From an uncultured Prevotella sp. (GTDB taxonomy: Bacteria; Bacteroidota; Bacteroidia; Bacteroidales; Bacteroidaceae): DNA of 64,000 nt. Shown here piece after piece: positions 15,587 to 23,612 of the stretch (position 1 is its first letter; every line of letters begins with the position of its first letter). Location: contig CALUHC010000021.1 of NCBI GenBank assembly GCA_944320355.1, positions 1-64,000 on the forward strand, read 5' to 3'. The notes beneath the pieces are model-generated. The model ran no database searches. It saw nothing but the letters and a program-made list of their open reading frames with translations, and was not told the origin of the DNA. Both the position numbers and the translations under genes were made by a program.

Positions 15587-16061
15587 GGCCGCAGCGGCCA
15601 TAGCCCTCACAGCGACGCTGGCCGCAGGCCTGGCGGCGTGCACGGATGGCACCGTCTACGACAGCTACAAGCCCCTCGGGGAGTGGGAAAGGGCTGACAC
15701 GGCCTCGTTCCGCATACCACCGGCCGGGGCAACGGGCACATACGCCACCGACGTGAACATACGCACAAACGGCAACTACCCCTTCATGGCCCTGACAATA
15801 ATAGTGGACCGCACGGTCATGGCCACCGACACGGCCCTCGCCGATGCCGCCACAACGCGCAGCGACACCATCGACTGCCGGCTGGCCGACGAGAAAGGCA
15901 GCAGCACCGGCAGCGGACTGAGCAACTTCCAGCACACATTCCGGCTGCCAGACACAGAGCTGCGCCGGGGCGACTCCATGGTGGTGAGCATAAGGCACAA
16001 CATGATGCGCGAGACGCTGCCCGGCATAGAAGACGTAGGAATAAGACTGACGAGAAAATGA
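15558..16061 (+). CDS. gldH: gliding motility-type lipoprotein GldH
   Basis: 167-residue lipoprotein. The N-terminus MTARRTARTKAAAAIALTAT continues to a lipobox LAAC with Cys near residue 29. The body has the GldH pattern: an early YDSYKPLGEWERADTASF, a DVNIRTNGNYPFMALTIIV strand, and a C-terminal RHNMMRETLPGIEDVGIRL. GldH is needed for gliding in Flavobacterium but is also widespread in non-gliding Bacteroidales, where its role is unclear. The start at 15558 lies inside the end of ricT (29-base overlap); the longer upstream frame is only a shadow of ricT. The context after holB and ricT is the usual one for this gene in the order. Confidence 0.87.
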   Translation: MTARRTARTKAAAAIALTATLAAGLAACTDGTVYDSYKPLGEWERADTASFRIPPAGATGTYATDVNIRTNGNYPFMALTIIVDRTVMATDTALADAATTRSDTIDCRLADEKGSSTGSGLSNFQHTFRLPDTELRRGDSMVVSIRHNMMRETLPGIEDVGIRLTRK

Positions 16062-16080
16062 CACGATGAAGACCGCCACG

Positions 16081-16215
16081 CGAAACGGCACGTTTCGCCC
16101 TCCAAAACGGCACGTTTCAGACGCTAAAACGGCCCGTTTCGCACTGCGAAACGGGCCGTTTTGCAATTCACTGAATGCCAGACGGTTACGCGACCTTTGC
16201 CGAACGCTGCCGCAG
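16081..16215 (+). repeat. 22-bp palindrome array (copy 4), near-perfect
   Basis: Cores at 16083, 16105, 16127 and 16149 are all AAACGG..CGTTT (AAACGGCACGTTT twice, AAACGGCCCGTTT, AAACGGGCCGTTT), exactly 22 bp apart. The flank CACTGAATGCCAGACGGTTA follows. It lies between the convergent gldH and rodA genes, where it could also end transcripts. Confidence 0.8.
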
Positions 16216-16231
16216 GGACGCACGGAGCGGC

Positions 16232-17701
16232 CTACGTGCGCACAAGATTGCGCCCAGCGTCTATGCGCAGGAATATGAAGAGCAGTATGGTGAAGCCCCA
16301 CAGCGAGGAGCCGCCGTAGCTGAAAAACGGCAGCGGGATGCCTATCACGGGCGTGAGACCGAGCACCATGCCCACGTTGATGAACACGTGGAAAAGGAAG
16401 ATTGACAACACAGAATAGCCATACACCCGCCCAAAACGGAACTGCTGGCGCTCGGCAAGGTGGATGAGCCGCAGCACGAGAGCTAGGAAAAGGATGAGCA
16501 CACCGGCCGAGCCAAGGAATCCCTCCTCCTCGCCCACGGTGCAGAAGATGAAGTCCGTGTCCTGCTCGGGCACGAACTTGAGCTTGGTCTGCGTGCCGTT
16601 CAGGAAGCCCTTGCCCTCCAGTCCGCCCGAGCCTATGGCTATCTCGCTCTGGTGGACGTTGTATCCCGCCCCGGCGAGGTCTTCCTCCAGCCCGAGCAGA
16701 ACGTTGATGCGCACCCGCTGGTGAGGCTCAAGCACGTTGTTGAGCACATAGTCGGCCGAATAGAAGAAAGCCACCGAGCCCACGGCAAACGCCATGATGA
16801 GCCAGTAGTTGCGCAGCCGCGAGCCGAGGGCCGCCAGCATAAGCCACGCCAGAAGCAACGCCGTGACACCGAGCTGCACCCACACCACGTCGAACGGAAT
16901 GACGAAAACAGAGAACAGCAGGGCAACGAGCGTAGCGCCGACGCAGACGGCCAGCATGAGCAGAGCCGCGCGGCGGTCGCGGCAGTAGACGCTGACCATG
17001 CCGGCGGTGAACACCTGCACGAGCAGCAACACCACAAACTCGCCCACCGAAGTGGGCGTGCCGAACATCATGGCCTGCTCGAAACGTATGCCCACCACGA
17101 AGTAGACCACCGCCGCCACGCCCGTGAAGAGCACGCAGCCGGGCATCCCCTCGCGGTAGAGCACGAGGAAGAAGGCCAGATATACGAGCGCCGAGCCGGT
17201 CTCGCGCTGCATGATGATGAAGAGCATGGGGGTGAAGATGATGGCCAGCGTGGCAGCGAAGTGCTTCCAGCGGTGTATGTTGTAGCCGTATGTGCTCATA
17301 AACTTGGCCAGGGCCAGGGCCGTGGCGAACTTGGCGAACTCGGCGGGCTGCACCCTGAGCGGCCCCAGCACGAGCCACGAGCGCGAGCCTTTTATCTCGT
17401 GGGGGTTGAAGATTGTGGCGAAGAGCAGCAGCAACAGGAAGCCATATATCACGTAGGCGAAGGTGTCGTAGAAGCGGTCGTCGAGCATCAGCAGCACGAA
17501 GCCGAGGCACACCGACGTGCCTATCCACACTATCTGCATGCCCGAGCGCGTGCCAAGGCTGAATATGTCGGTGTCGCCGTAGCTGTAGCTGGCGCCGCAA
17601 ACGCTGATCCACCCGAAGGCGAGCAGCGCGATGTATATGCCGATTGTCCACCAGTCGAGCGAGCGGAGCACGCCCGGCTGCTTATCTGTCTGTCGTGTCA
17701 T
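16232..17701 (-). CDS. rodA: rod-shape SEDS peptidoglycan polymerase RodA
   Basis: 489-residue polytopic membrane protein of the SEDS family, which polymerises lipid II glycan strands for lateral wall growth together with PBP2. About ten membrane segments are seen. Conserved parts include PAEFAKFATALALAKFMSTY near residues 115-135, a large extracytoplasmic loop with YNVHQSEIAIGSGGLEGKGF near 345-365 and PEQDTDFIFCTVGEE near 375-390, and the C-terminal GIPLPFFSYGGSS. It is longer than the E. coli protein (about 370), because of extra membrane segments in the middle, as seen in Bacteroidetes. The start overlaps the end of mrdA by 20 bases. It is the last gene of the mre operon. Confidence 0.93.
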   Translation of the reverse strand: MTRQTDKQPGVLRSLDWWTIGIYIALLAFGWISVCGASYSYGDTDIFSLGTRSGMQIVWIGTSVCLGFVLLMLDDRFYDTFAYVIYGFLLLLLFATIFNPHEIKGSRSWLVLGPLRVQPAEFAKFATALALAKFMSTYGYNIHRWKHFAATLAIIFTPMLFIIMQRETGSALVYLAFFLVLYREGMPGCVLFTGVAAVVYFVVGIRFEQAMMFGTPTSVGEFVVLLLVQVFTAGMVSVYCRDRRAALLMLAVCVGATLVALLFSVFVIPFDVVWVQLGVTALLLAWLMLAALGSRLRNYWLIMAFAVGSVAFFYSADYVLNNVLEPHQRVRINVLLGLEEDLAGAGYNVHQSEIAIGSGGLEGKGFLNGTQTKLKFVPEQDTDFIFCTVGEEEGFLGSAGVLILFLALVLRLIHLAERQQFRFGRVYGYSVLSIFLFHVFINVGMVLGLTPVIGIPLPFFSYGGSSLWGFTILLFIFLRIDAGRNLVRT

Positions 17702-19532
17702 AGGATATGCGTCTGTGCTGGAACTCCTCCGCCTTCTTCTCCGATTCGGGCGAGAGCTTGCCGTTTATGTACTTCTCCATTATGAGCGAGCCTATAGGAA
17801 CGCCGTAGTCTGCCCCCCAACCGCCGTTCTCCACATACACGGCCACGGCTATCTTGGGGTCGTTCATGGGCGCGAAGCCCATGAAGGCCGAGTGGTCGTG
17901 TCCGCGGTTCTGCGCCGTGCCGGTCTTGCCGCAGGCCTCATACTCGGGGCGGTTGGCCGCGCGGCACGTGCCGCGCAGCACCGAGCTGCGCATTCCCTCG
18001 ACCACCGTCTCGTAGGCAGAGCGTGACGCCATGGTGTAGTGGCGGCGCGTATAGGTGGTGTCGAGCGGCTCGCCCTGCACCTTCCTCACCACGTGCGGCA
18101 CGTAGTAGTAGCCCCGGTTGGCTATCGTGGCGCCGAGGTTGGCTATCTGCAGCGGCGTGAGCGTCACCTCGCCCTGCCCTATCGAGATGCTTATCACGGT
18201 GAGCCCGTTCCACGACCCGTTGTACACCTTGTCGTAGAACTCGGCGTTCGGTATCAGGCCGCGCTTCTCGCCGGGCAGGTCTATGCCCAACCTGTAGCCG
18301 AAACCCATGCTCACCATGTAGTCGCGCCAGCGGTTCATGGCCTCCTGCACGCTGCCGTACTTGCTGCGGTTGCCTATCATGTGGTACAGCCCCCAGCAGA
18401 AGTAAGAGTTGCACGAGGTGCTTATGGCATCGACGATGGCCAGCGGTGCCCGGTGGCCGTGGCACCCCACGTGGAGCCCGCGGTAGTAGAATCCGTGGTT
18501 GCACGGGTACATCGTGCCGGGCGTGATTATCCCCTCGCTGAGAAAAGTGAGCGCCTGCGTGGTCTTGAACGTGGAGCCTGGCGGGTAGAGCCCCATGATG
18601 CTGCGGTTCAGCAACGGCTTCCACGGGTCGAGAGCCAGCTTGACATGGTTCTTGCTGCGGTCGCGCCCAGACATCACGCGCGGGTCGTAGGTGGGCGAGG
18701 AGACCATGCAGAGCACCTCGCCCGTGGCCGGCTCTATGGCCACAATGCTGCCTATCTTGCCCTCCAGCAGCCGTTCGCCCAGTGCCTGCAGCTCAAGGTC
18801 GATGCTCAATGTCAGGTTCTTGCCCGCCACGGGGGCGCGGTCCAGGCGGCCGTCCTGATAGCGGCCCTGTATGCGCCCGTGGGCATCGCGCAGCAATATC
18901 TGCACGCCCTTCACGCCGCGCAGCTGCTTCTCATAGCGCCGCTCCACGCCGAGCTTGCCTATATAGTCGCCCGGCTGGTAGTAGTCGTCCTCCTCAATGT
19001 CGGCCTGCGACACCTCGGCCACGTCGCCGATGACGTGGGCCGCGTATGGGTACTGGTACTGGCGGACACTGCGTTTCTGTATGTAGAAGCCCGGAAAGCG
19101 GAACATCTTTTCCTGGAACACGCTGAACTCCTTGTCCGATATCTGCCCCATGAAGAGCTGCTGCGTGAAGCGCGAGTAGCCGGGATTCTTCTTCCTGTCC
19201 TTGATTTCGGCCATGCGGCTGTCAAATTCGTCGCGGGTGATGCCGAGCGTGGCGCAGAAGTCGAGCGTGTCGAGGTGGCCGCGCTCCTCGTTCATCACCA
19301 CCATTATGTCGTAAGACGGCTGGTTATACACCATCAGCCGCCCCTTGCGGTCGGTTATCACGCCGCGCGAGGGGTAGTCTATACGTTTCAGAAAGGCGTT
19401 GGAGTCGGCGTTCTTCTTGTAGTCGTCGCTCATTATCTGGAGCGTGAACAGGCGTATGATATAGACCACGACGATGAACGTGGCCACGCCGCCTATGACA
19501 TAACGCCTGTTGGAAAGTTCGAAGTCGTTCAC
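17682..19532 (-). CDS. mrdA: penicillin-binding protein 2
   Basis: 616-residue class B transpeptidase that cross-links the lateral wall. One N-terminal membrane segment (residues about 12-30, YVIGGVATFIVVVYIIRLF) anchors it. The dimerisation domain follows, then the transpeptidase domain with SxxK (STFK, Ser320), SxN (SCN near 373) and KTG (KTGTAQ near 536). The start is taken as GTG at 19532, which overlaps the mreD stop in a GTGA arrangement; the upstream ATG would overlap mreD by 70 bases and adds no conserved sequence. RodA follows with overlap, giving the PBP2-RodA pair that acts as one enzyme complex. Confidence 0.92.
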   Translation of the reverse strand: MNDFELSNRRYVIGGVATFIVVVYIIRLFTLQIMSDDYKKNADSNAFLKRIDYPSRGVITDRKGRLMVYNQPSYDIMVVMNEERGHLDTLDFCATLGITRDEFDSRMAEIKDRKKNPGYSRFTQQLFMGQISDKEFSVFQEKMFRFPGFYIQKRSVRQYQYPYAAHVIGDVAEVSQADIEEDDYYQPGDYIGKLGVERRYEKQLRGVKGVQILLRDAHGRIQGRYQDGRLDRAPVAGKNLTLSIDLELQALGERLLEGKIGSIVAIEPATGEVLCMVSSPTYDPRVMSGRDRSKNHVKLALDPWKPLLNRSIMGLYPPGSTFKTTQALTFLSEGIITPGTMYPCNHGFYYRGLHVGCHGHRAPLAIVDAISTSCNSYFCWGLYHMIGNRSKYGSVQEAMNRWRDYMVSMGFGYRLGIDLPGEKRGLIPNAEFYDKVYNGSWNGLTVISISIGQGEVTLTPLQIANLGATIANRGYYYVPHVVRKVQGEPLDTTYTRRHYTMASRSAYETVVEGMRSSVLRGTCRAANRPEYEACGKTGTAQNRGHDHSAFMGFAPMNDPKIAVAVYVENGGWGADYGVPIGSLIMEKYINGKLSPESEKKAEEFQHRRISYDTTDR

Positions 19533-20029
19533 TGCTTGCGCACGCTCTCTATGGTAAGTACAAGGATTATGGTGAGCAGAGCGCTGCCGCCCGCGCACTC
19601 AAGCCAGCGCAGCCAGTGGAAGAAGCTGAACATTTCGAGCGCGAAGAAGACCACGCAATAGAGCAGCACCAGCGCGGACACGTAGAAAGCGAACTTCATC
19701 TTGCCGATGGCCCGCGCCGAGGGGCGGAGGTCATCTGGCGCGTCGCGCTGTACGAACAAGGCGAAGAAGCCGGGCTGCATCGCGCCGATGAGCGTCATCG
19801 AGGCCGCCGCCACGCCCGGAGTGTTGGAGAACGTGTCGACGGCAAGGCCCAAAGCGAAGCACCACAACAGCTGCGCCCACCGCGGATAGCCCATGGGGAA
19901 CACCAGCGCCATATAGACATAGAGCAGCGGAGTGGCGCAGTTGAACAGGTGAATCTGGTTGAGCACCAGCGCCTGAACAAGGCACAAGAGGCAGCAAAGC
20001 AGCAATCGCCTTAATGTATCGGAAACCAT
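19529..20029 (-). CDS. mreD: rod shape-determining membrane protein MreD
   Basis: 166-residue integral membrane protein with about five to six hydrophobic segments. It is poorly conserved in sequence, but the order mreB-mreC-mreD-mrdA-rodA identifies it. The segment HLFNCATPLLYVYMALVFPM is typical of Bacteroidetes MreD. It links the cytoplasmic MreB filament and MreC to the cell-wall synthases. Its stop codon overlaps the GTG start of mrdA. A 136-base gap separates it from mreC, in which I see no separate gene. Confidence 0.88.
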   Translation of the reverse strand: MVSDTLRRLLLCCLLCLVQALVLNQIHLFNCATPLLYVYMALVFPMGYPRWAQLLWCFALGLAVDTFSNTPGVAAASMTLIGAMQPGFFALFVQRDAPDDLRPSARAIGKMKFAFYVSALVLLYCVVFFALEMFSFFHWLRWLECAGGSALLTIILVLTIESVRKQ

Positions 20030-20165
20030 TGTGTTTGTGAAAAATTATCCTTGGCGGCGCGCTTGTGCGCCTGCCGTACGCCGGTGTGCGCCCTACTGGC
20101 TGGCACACGGCTGCCGGCTACCATGCCGTGCGGGCAGCACGGAGGGTGGACGCCGGCCGGAAGGC

Positions 20166-21032
20166 TCAGTCCTTGGTCACTATGTGCAGAGAGTCGCGGG
20201 CCGCATTGAGCAGCATTGTGCGCTCGGCCACGCTCCGGTCGTCGATGACACAGACATCGCGCACGCTGCTGAAATCGGTGGAGAGGCGCACCCTCAGCCT
20301 GTAAGACAGGCCATCGCGCGAGTTGTACACCTGCTCTATGCGCCCCACGAGCACGCCTTTGGGGAAGATGGACGAGTATCCGCTCGTCTCAATCCAGTCG
20401 CCCTTGCGGAAGCGGGCGTGGCGCGGAATGTCCTCGACGTAGGCCACCGAGGCGTCATCGCCATACCATACGAGGTAGCCAACGTAGCCCCTGTTCCTTA
20501 TGGCACAGCTGATGCGCGACTTGATGTTGAGCACAGGCATGACGACCGAGTAGTGGTCTGACACGAGATAGACTATGCCCACGATGCCGTTGCCGCAGGC
20601 CACGCCCATGTCGGGCCTGATGCCGTCAGCGCGCCCGCGGTTGATGGTCATGAGGTTGTGCGGGCGGTCGAGCGTGTTGTCAACGACCTTGGCCGGTATC
20701 AGGCGGAAGCGCGACAGCAGCTCACGCCCTTCGCGCTCCATGGCGGTGGTGTCGTGGGTGGCCTCCTCGTACAGTCCGCGCAGCTGGGTGAGTTGCCGCT
20801 CAAGGTAGAAGTTGCGCTGCGCAAGCCCCTCGTTGACGCGGCTCAGCGAGAAGTATGCCTCAACGGCCGAGTTGAGTTCATAGACCTTGCCCGCCACGGC
20901 GCTGGCCGTGGAGAACCATACGCTGCCCTGGTACGTGTTGTAACGGAACAGAAGCACGGCGCAAACCACCTCAAGCACCACGAAAAGGAGCCAGTGGTTG
21001 TACTTGGCAAGAAACTCTAAGAGGTTACGCAT
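20166..21032 (-). CDS. mreC: rod shape-determining protein MreC
   Basis: 288-residue bitopic protein. One N-terminal membrane helix (HWLLFVVLEVVCAVLLF, about residues 12-28) is followed by a coiled-coil segment (LAQRNFYLERQLTQLRGLYE) and the periplasmic beta domain. That domain has PAKVVDNTLDRPHNLMTINR and the signature GIRPDMGVACGNGIVGIVY near residues 135-153. MreC forms filaments that activate PBP2-RodA. I take the ATG at 21032; 36 bases of upstream frame lie in an AT-rich repeat. The gap before mreB contains an inverted repeat at 21052-21157 that could modulate read-through within the operon. Confidence 0.92.
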   Translation of the reverse strand: MRNLLEFLAKYNHWLLFVVLEVVCAVLLFRYNTYQGSVWFSTASAVAGKVYELNSAVEAYFSLSRVNEGLAQRNFYLERQLTQLRGLYEEATHDTTAMEREGRELLSRFRLIPAKVVDNTLDRPHNLMTINRGRADGIRPDMGVACGNGIVGIVYLVSDHYSVVMPVLNIKSRISCAIRNRGYVGYLVWYGDDASVAYVEDIPRHARFRKGDWIETSGYSSIFPKGVLVGRIEQVYNSRDGLSYRLRVRLSTDFSSVRDVCVIDDRSVAERTMLLNAARDSLHIVTKD

Positions 21033-21051
21033 CGGGTCAATTCGCAATCCA

Positions 21052-21157
21052 TAATTCATAATGCACAATTCATAAGTGCCGTGGCCGCAATGCCGGCGCG
21101 CAGCCCTTCATGAAGTGGAGCGCTGCGAAAGGCTATTATGAATTGTGTATTATGAAC
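21052..21157. repeat. inverted repeat between mreB and mreC
   Basis: TTCATAATGCACAATTCATA (from 21055) is the complement, with one mismatch, of TATGAATTGTGTATTATGAA (to about 21153). The loop is about 57 bases. It belongs to the dispersed family of ATTATGAATT-type word repeats and lies inside the mre operon. Confidence 0.65.
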
Positions 21158-21163
21158 TTGACT

Positions 21164-22186
21164 TCATCGCATGAGGAACGAGAAGCGGTCCACGTTCTTC
21201 AGCGCTATGCCCGCTCCGCGGGCCACGCTGTGGAGCGGATCCTCGGCGATATGGAACTGTATGCCTATCTTGTCGGCCAGTCGCTTGTCGAGACCGCGCA
21301 GCAACGCGCCTCCGCCGCTGAGGTAGATGCCGTTCTTCACGATGTCGGCGTAAAGCTCGGGCGGCGTGTTCTCCAGGGCGGAGAGCACGGCGTTCTCTAT
21401 CTTGGCCACGGTCTTGTCGAGGCAGTGGGCTATCTCCTGGTAGCACACCGGCACCTCCATGGGCAGCGCGGTGATGCGGTTGGGGCCGTGGACCACGTAG
21501 TCCTCGGGCGCCTGCTCGCCCAAGTCGGTGAGCGCGGAGCCCACATGGATCTTTATGCGCTCGGCCATGCGCTCGCTGACCTTCACGTTGTGCTGGCGGC
21601 TCATGTACTCCTGAATGTCGGCGGTGAGGTCGTCGCCGGCTATGCGGATGGAGTTGTTGCTCACGATGCCGCCGAGCGATATGACGGCAATCTCGGTAGA
21701 GCCGCCTCCGATGTCAACAATCATGTTGCCCTCGGGGGCCTCCACGTCGATGCCTATGCCTATGGCGGCGGCCATAGGCTCGAATATCAGGTAGACGTCG
21801 CGGCCGTCGGCGTGCTCGGCCGAGTCGCGCACGGCGCGCAGCTCCACCTCGGTGGAGCCTGAGGGCACGCCTATCACCATCCTGAGCGACGGCGAGAAGA
21901 GGCGGCTGCCCGTGTGAACCATCTTTATGAGGCCGCGCATCATCTGCTCGCAGGCGGAGAAGTCGGCTATCACGCCGTCGCGCAGCGGGCGCACGGTGCG
22001 TATGTTGTCGTGCGTCTTCTCGTACATCATCTTGGCCTTCTCGCCCACGGCTATCATCTTGTCCGTGCGGCGGTCGAGGGCCACCACAGACGGCTCGTCG
22101 ACCACTATCTTGTCATCACTGACAATGATGGTGTTCGCCGTGCCGAGGTCCATTGCTATCTCTTGCACAAAAGAAAAGAATCCCAT
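21164..22186 (-). CDS. mreB: actin-like cell shape protein MreB
   Basis: 340-residue actin homologue that guides the wall elongation machinery. ATPase motifs are intact: AMDLGTANTIIV near residues 11-22 (phosphate 1), VPSGSTEVELRAV near 109-121, VDIGGGSTEIAVI near 158-170 (phosphate 2), and LSGGGALLRGLDKRLAD near 290-306 (adenosine). The sequence FFSFVQEIAMDLGT gives the membrane-proximal N-terminus. It is 67 bases downstream of the purH-type gene on the same strand, so the shape operon may be transcribed from the purH promoter, an arrangement also seen in other Bacteroidales. Confidence 0.95.
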   Translation of the reverse strand: MGFFSFVQEIAMDLGTANTIIVSDDKIVVDEPSVVALDRRTDKMIAVGEKAKMMYEKTHDNIRTVRPLRDGVIADFSACEQMMRGLIKMVHTGSRLFSPSLRMVIGVPSGSTEVELRAVRDSAEHADGRDVYLIFEPMAAAIGIGIDVEAPEGNMIVDIGGGSTEIAVISLGGIVSNNSIRIAGDDLTADIQEYMSRQHNVKVSERMAERIKIHVGSALTDLGEQAPEDYVVHGPNRITALPMEVPVCYQEIAHCLDKTVAKIENAVLSALENTPPELYADIVKNGIYLSGGGALLRGLDKRLADKIGIQFHIAEDPLHSVARGAGIALKNVDRFSFLMR

Positions 22187-22252
22187 AATCCTCCTTGTTG
22201 CTGTTTTAAGTATGTTGGGTAAGGAAACGACATCCCTGACGAGCCCGGCGGC

Positions 22253-22849
22253 CTACTTGCCGGCGAACCAGGCGTGGATGGCCGTGTCATAATGGCTGCT
22301 CACTCCGAAGGCCCTCTCGGCCAGCATCCTGCGCTGCGCGAGCGTGGTCTCTGCTCCCTGCGCGTTCAGTATGTCGAGAAGCACGGCATACTCGGCCTTG
22401 CTCGGCACGATGACCACGTCGTTGAAGTTCTTGGCACCGGCGCGTATGAGCGAGATGCCGCCTATGTCTATCTTCTCGATTATGTCGGCCTCTGAGGCTC
22501 CGCCGGCCACTGTGTCCTCGAAGGGATACAGGTCCACCACCACGAGGTCTATCTCGGGAATCTCGTATTGTGCCATCTGCTCACGGTCGCCGGCGTTGTC
22601 GCGGCGTGCCAGTATGCCTCCGAACACTTTCGGGTGGAGCGTCTTGACGCGGCCTCCGAGTATAGACGGGTATGTGGTCACGTCCTCAACCTTCTGGCAC
22701 TCGTAGCCAAGCGACTCGATGAAACTCTGCGTTCCTCCTGTCGAAAGGAACTTCACGCCTTCGGCATTGAGCTTCTTGAGCAGCTCGTCCAGCCCATCCT
22801 TGTGGTAAACCGAAATCAGCGCAGTTTTGATTTTTTTTGTATCAGCCAT
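22253..22849 (-). CDS. purH: stand-alone IMP cyclohydrolase (PurH N-terminal domain)
   Basis: 198-residue protein matching only the MGS-like IMP cyclohydrolase half of bifunctional PurH, which closes FAICAR to IMP in the last step of purine synthesis. Motifs: ALISVYHKDGLDELLKKL at residues 10-27, KFLSTGGTQSFIE near 33-45, GGRVKTLHPKVFGGIL near 65-80, VVVDLYPFEDTVA near 102-114, and IDIGGISLIRAGAKN near 127-141. The chain stops where the AICAR transformylase domain would begin. That activity is encoded separately at 43777-44958. It heads the mre operon and has a promoter box at 22885-22892 and a palindrome in its leader. The symbol follows the family name and covers only one activity. Confidence 0.92.
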   Translation of the reverse strand: MADTKKIKTALISVYHKDGLDELLKKLNAEGVKFLSTGGTQSFIESLGYECQKVEDVTTYPSILGGRVKTLHPKVFGGILARRDNAGDREQMAQYEIPEIDLVVVDLYPFEDTVAGGASEADIIEKIDIGGISLIRAGAKNFNDVVIVPSKAEYAVLLDILNAQGAETTLAQRRMLAERAFGVSSHYDTAIHAWFAGK

Positions 22850-22858
22850 AAATCTAAT

Positions 22859-22872
22859 ATATAACGTTATAT
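22859..22872 (-). promoter_or_regulatory. 14-bp perfect palindrome in the purH leader
   Basis: ATATAACGTTATAT lies between the promoter box and the start codon, 9 bases upstream of the ATG. The position suits a repressor site or a translation control site; it may also be chance in AT-rich DNA. Confidence 0.35.
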
Positions 22873-22884
22873 GTAATCAGGCTG

Positions 22885-22892
22885 CAAAGTTA
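22885..22892 (-). promoter_or_regulatory. TAnnTTTG promoter box of purH and possibly the mre operon
   Basis: TAACTTTG on the minus strand, 35 bases upstream of the start codon. Confidence 0.7.
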
Positions 22893-23114
22893 CTAAAAAG
22901 CCGTGACTAAGCAATATGTTTGCACCGAAAAATATGCGGCACACGGCGAAACAAGGCCTGCCCCGGCCTGCCCGCCGGCTATGCAGGCGTAACGGTAGCG
23001 CAACCGGCGCCAGTTGTCATTAGCACTATTTAACCTCTCGGCGTTCCGATTTTAACACGACCGGAAACGACGAAACAGGAAAACGAAAGGCCGAAAAAGC
23101 CCCATCGGCAGGCC

Positions 23115-23240
23115 ATAAACGGCCGCCGACAAGGCGAAACGGCGCTCGACGCACTGCGGAACGACCCGTTTTGGAACGCGGAACAGGCCGTTCGGGCTTG
23201 AAAAACGGCACTCATCGCAAGCCAGAACGACCCGTTTCGG
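23115..23240. repeat. 22-bp palindrome array (copy 5, degenerate)
   Basis: Cores at 23137, 23159, 23181, 23203 and 23225 are 22 bp apart (for example GAACGACCCGTTT and GAACAGGCCGTTC), with a further partial one at 23117. It lies between the divergent purH and DUF362 genes. No gene is supported in 22893-23484. Confidence 0.65.
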
Positions 23241-23484
23241 TGCGCATTTCTGCATGAAACGGGCTGCCAGCCATTGCACACCTCGCCACAATGTGACCTC
23301 AAAGCACTGTTGCACACCCCATTAGCGTTGCACACTCATTTTGCCGTCGTTTGCGGGCAAAGCCGCACCCGCCCGCGAAAACGCGAGCCACGGCGACTTT
23401 TTGCCGACTGTTTTTAACATTCCGGCTACGTGGCGGACACTATTTTTCCGCCCACAAACACTGCGAAGATAAGGAGTTTTATTG

Positions 23485-23492
23485 TACCTTTG
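23485..23492 (+). promoter_or_regulatory. TAnnTTTG promoter box of the DUF362 gene
   Basis: TACCTTTG, directly followed by the leader motif at 23493. Confidence 0.65.
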
Positions 23493-23562
23493 CACAGAAT
23501 AAGCCGCGCCCGGCACGTGCGGGCAAGCCCGGTTTCCGCTCGCTCGCGCCATCTTTACGGCA
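23493..23562 (+). promoter_or_regulatory. 5'-leader RNA motif with CAAG-tetraloop hairpin (copy 2)
   Basis: Reads CACAGAATAAGCCGCGCCCG, GCACGTG, then the hairpin CGGG-CAAG-CCCG (about 23519-23530), then GTTTCCGCTCG. Relative to copy 1 the stem changed GAG/CTC to GGG/CCC while keeping the CAAG loop. Confidence 0.55.
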
Positions 23563-23612
23563 GACGGCGAACGCCGGCACGGCCATTCATTCACATCAAG
23601 ACTAAACAAACA

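Noticed and set aside
16081-16165. Regular repeats with spacers, possible CRISPR array
   Set aside because: The unit is only 22 bp with 9-bp spacers that are reused between arrays, the repeat is a short palindrome, and no cas genes are present.
18039-19661. 540-residue open frame antisense to mrdA
   Set aside because: Shadow frame; composition is rich in His, Val and Arg, and the minus strand encodes a full PBP2.
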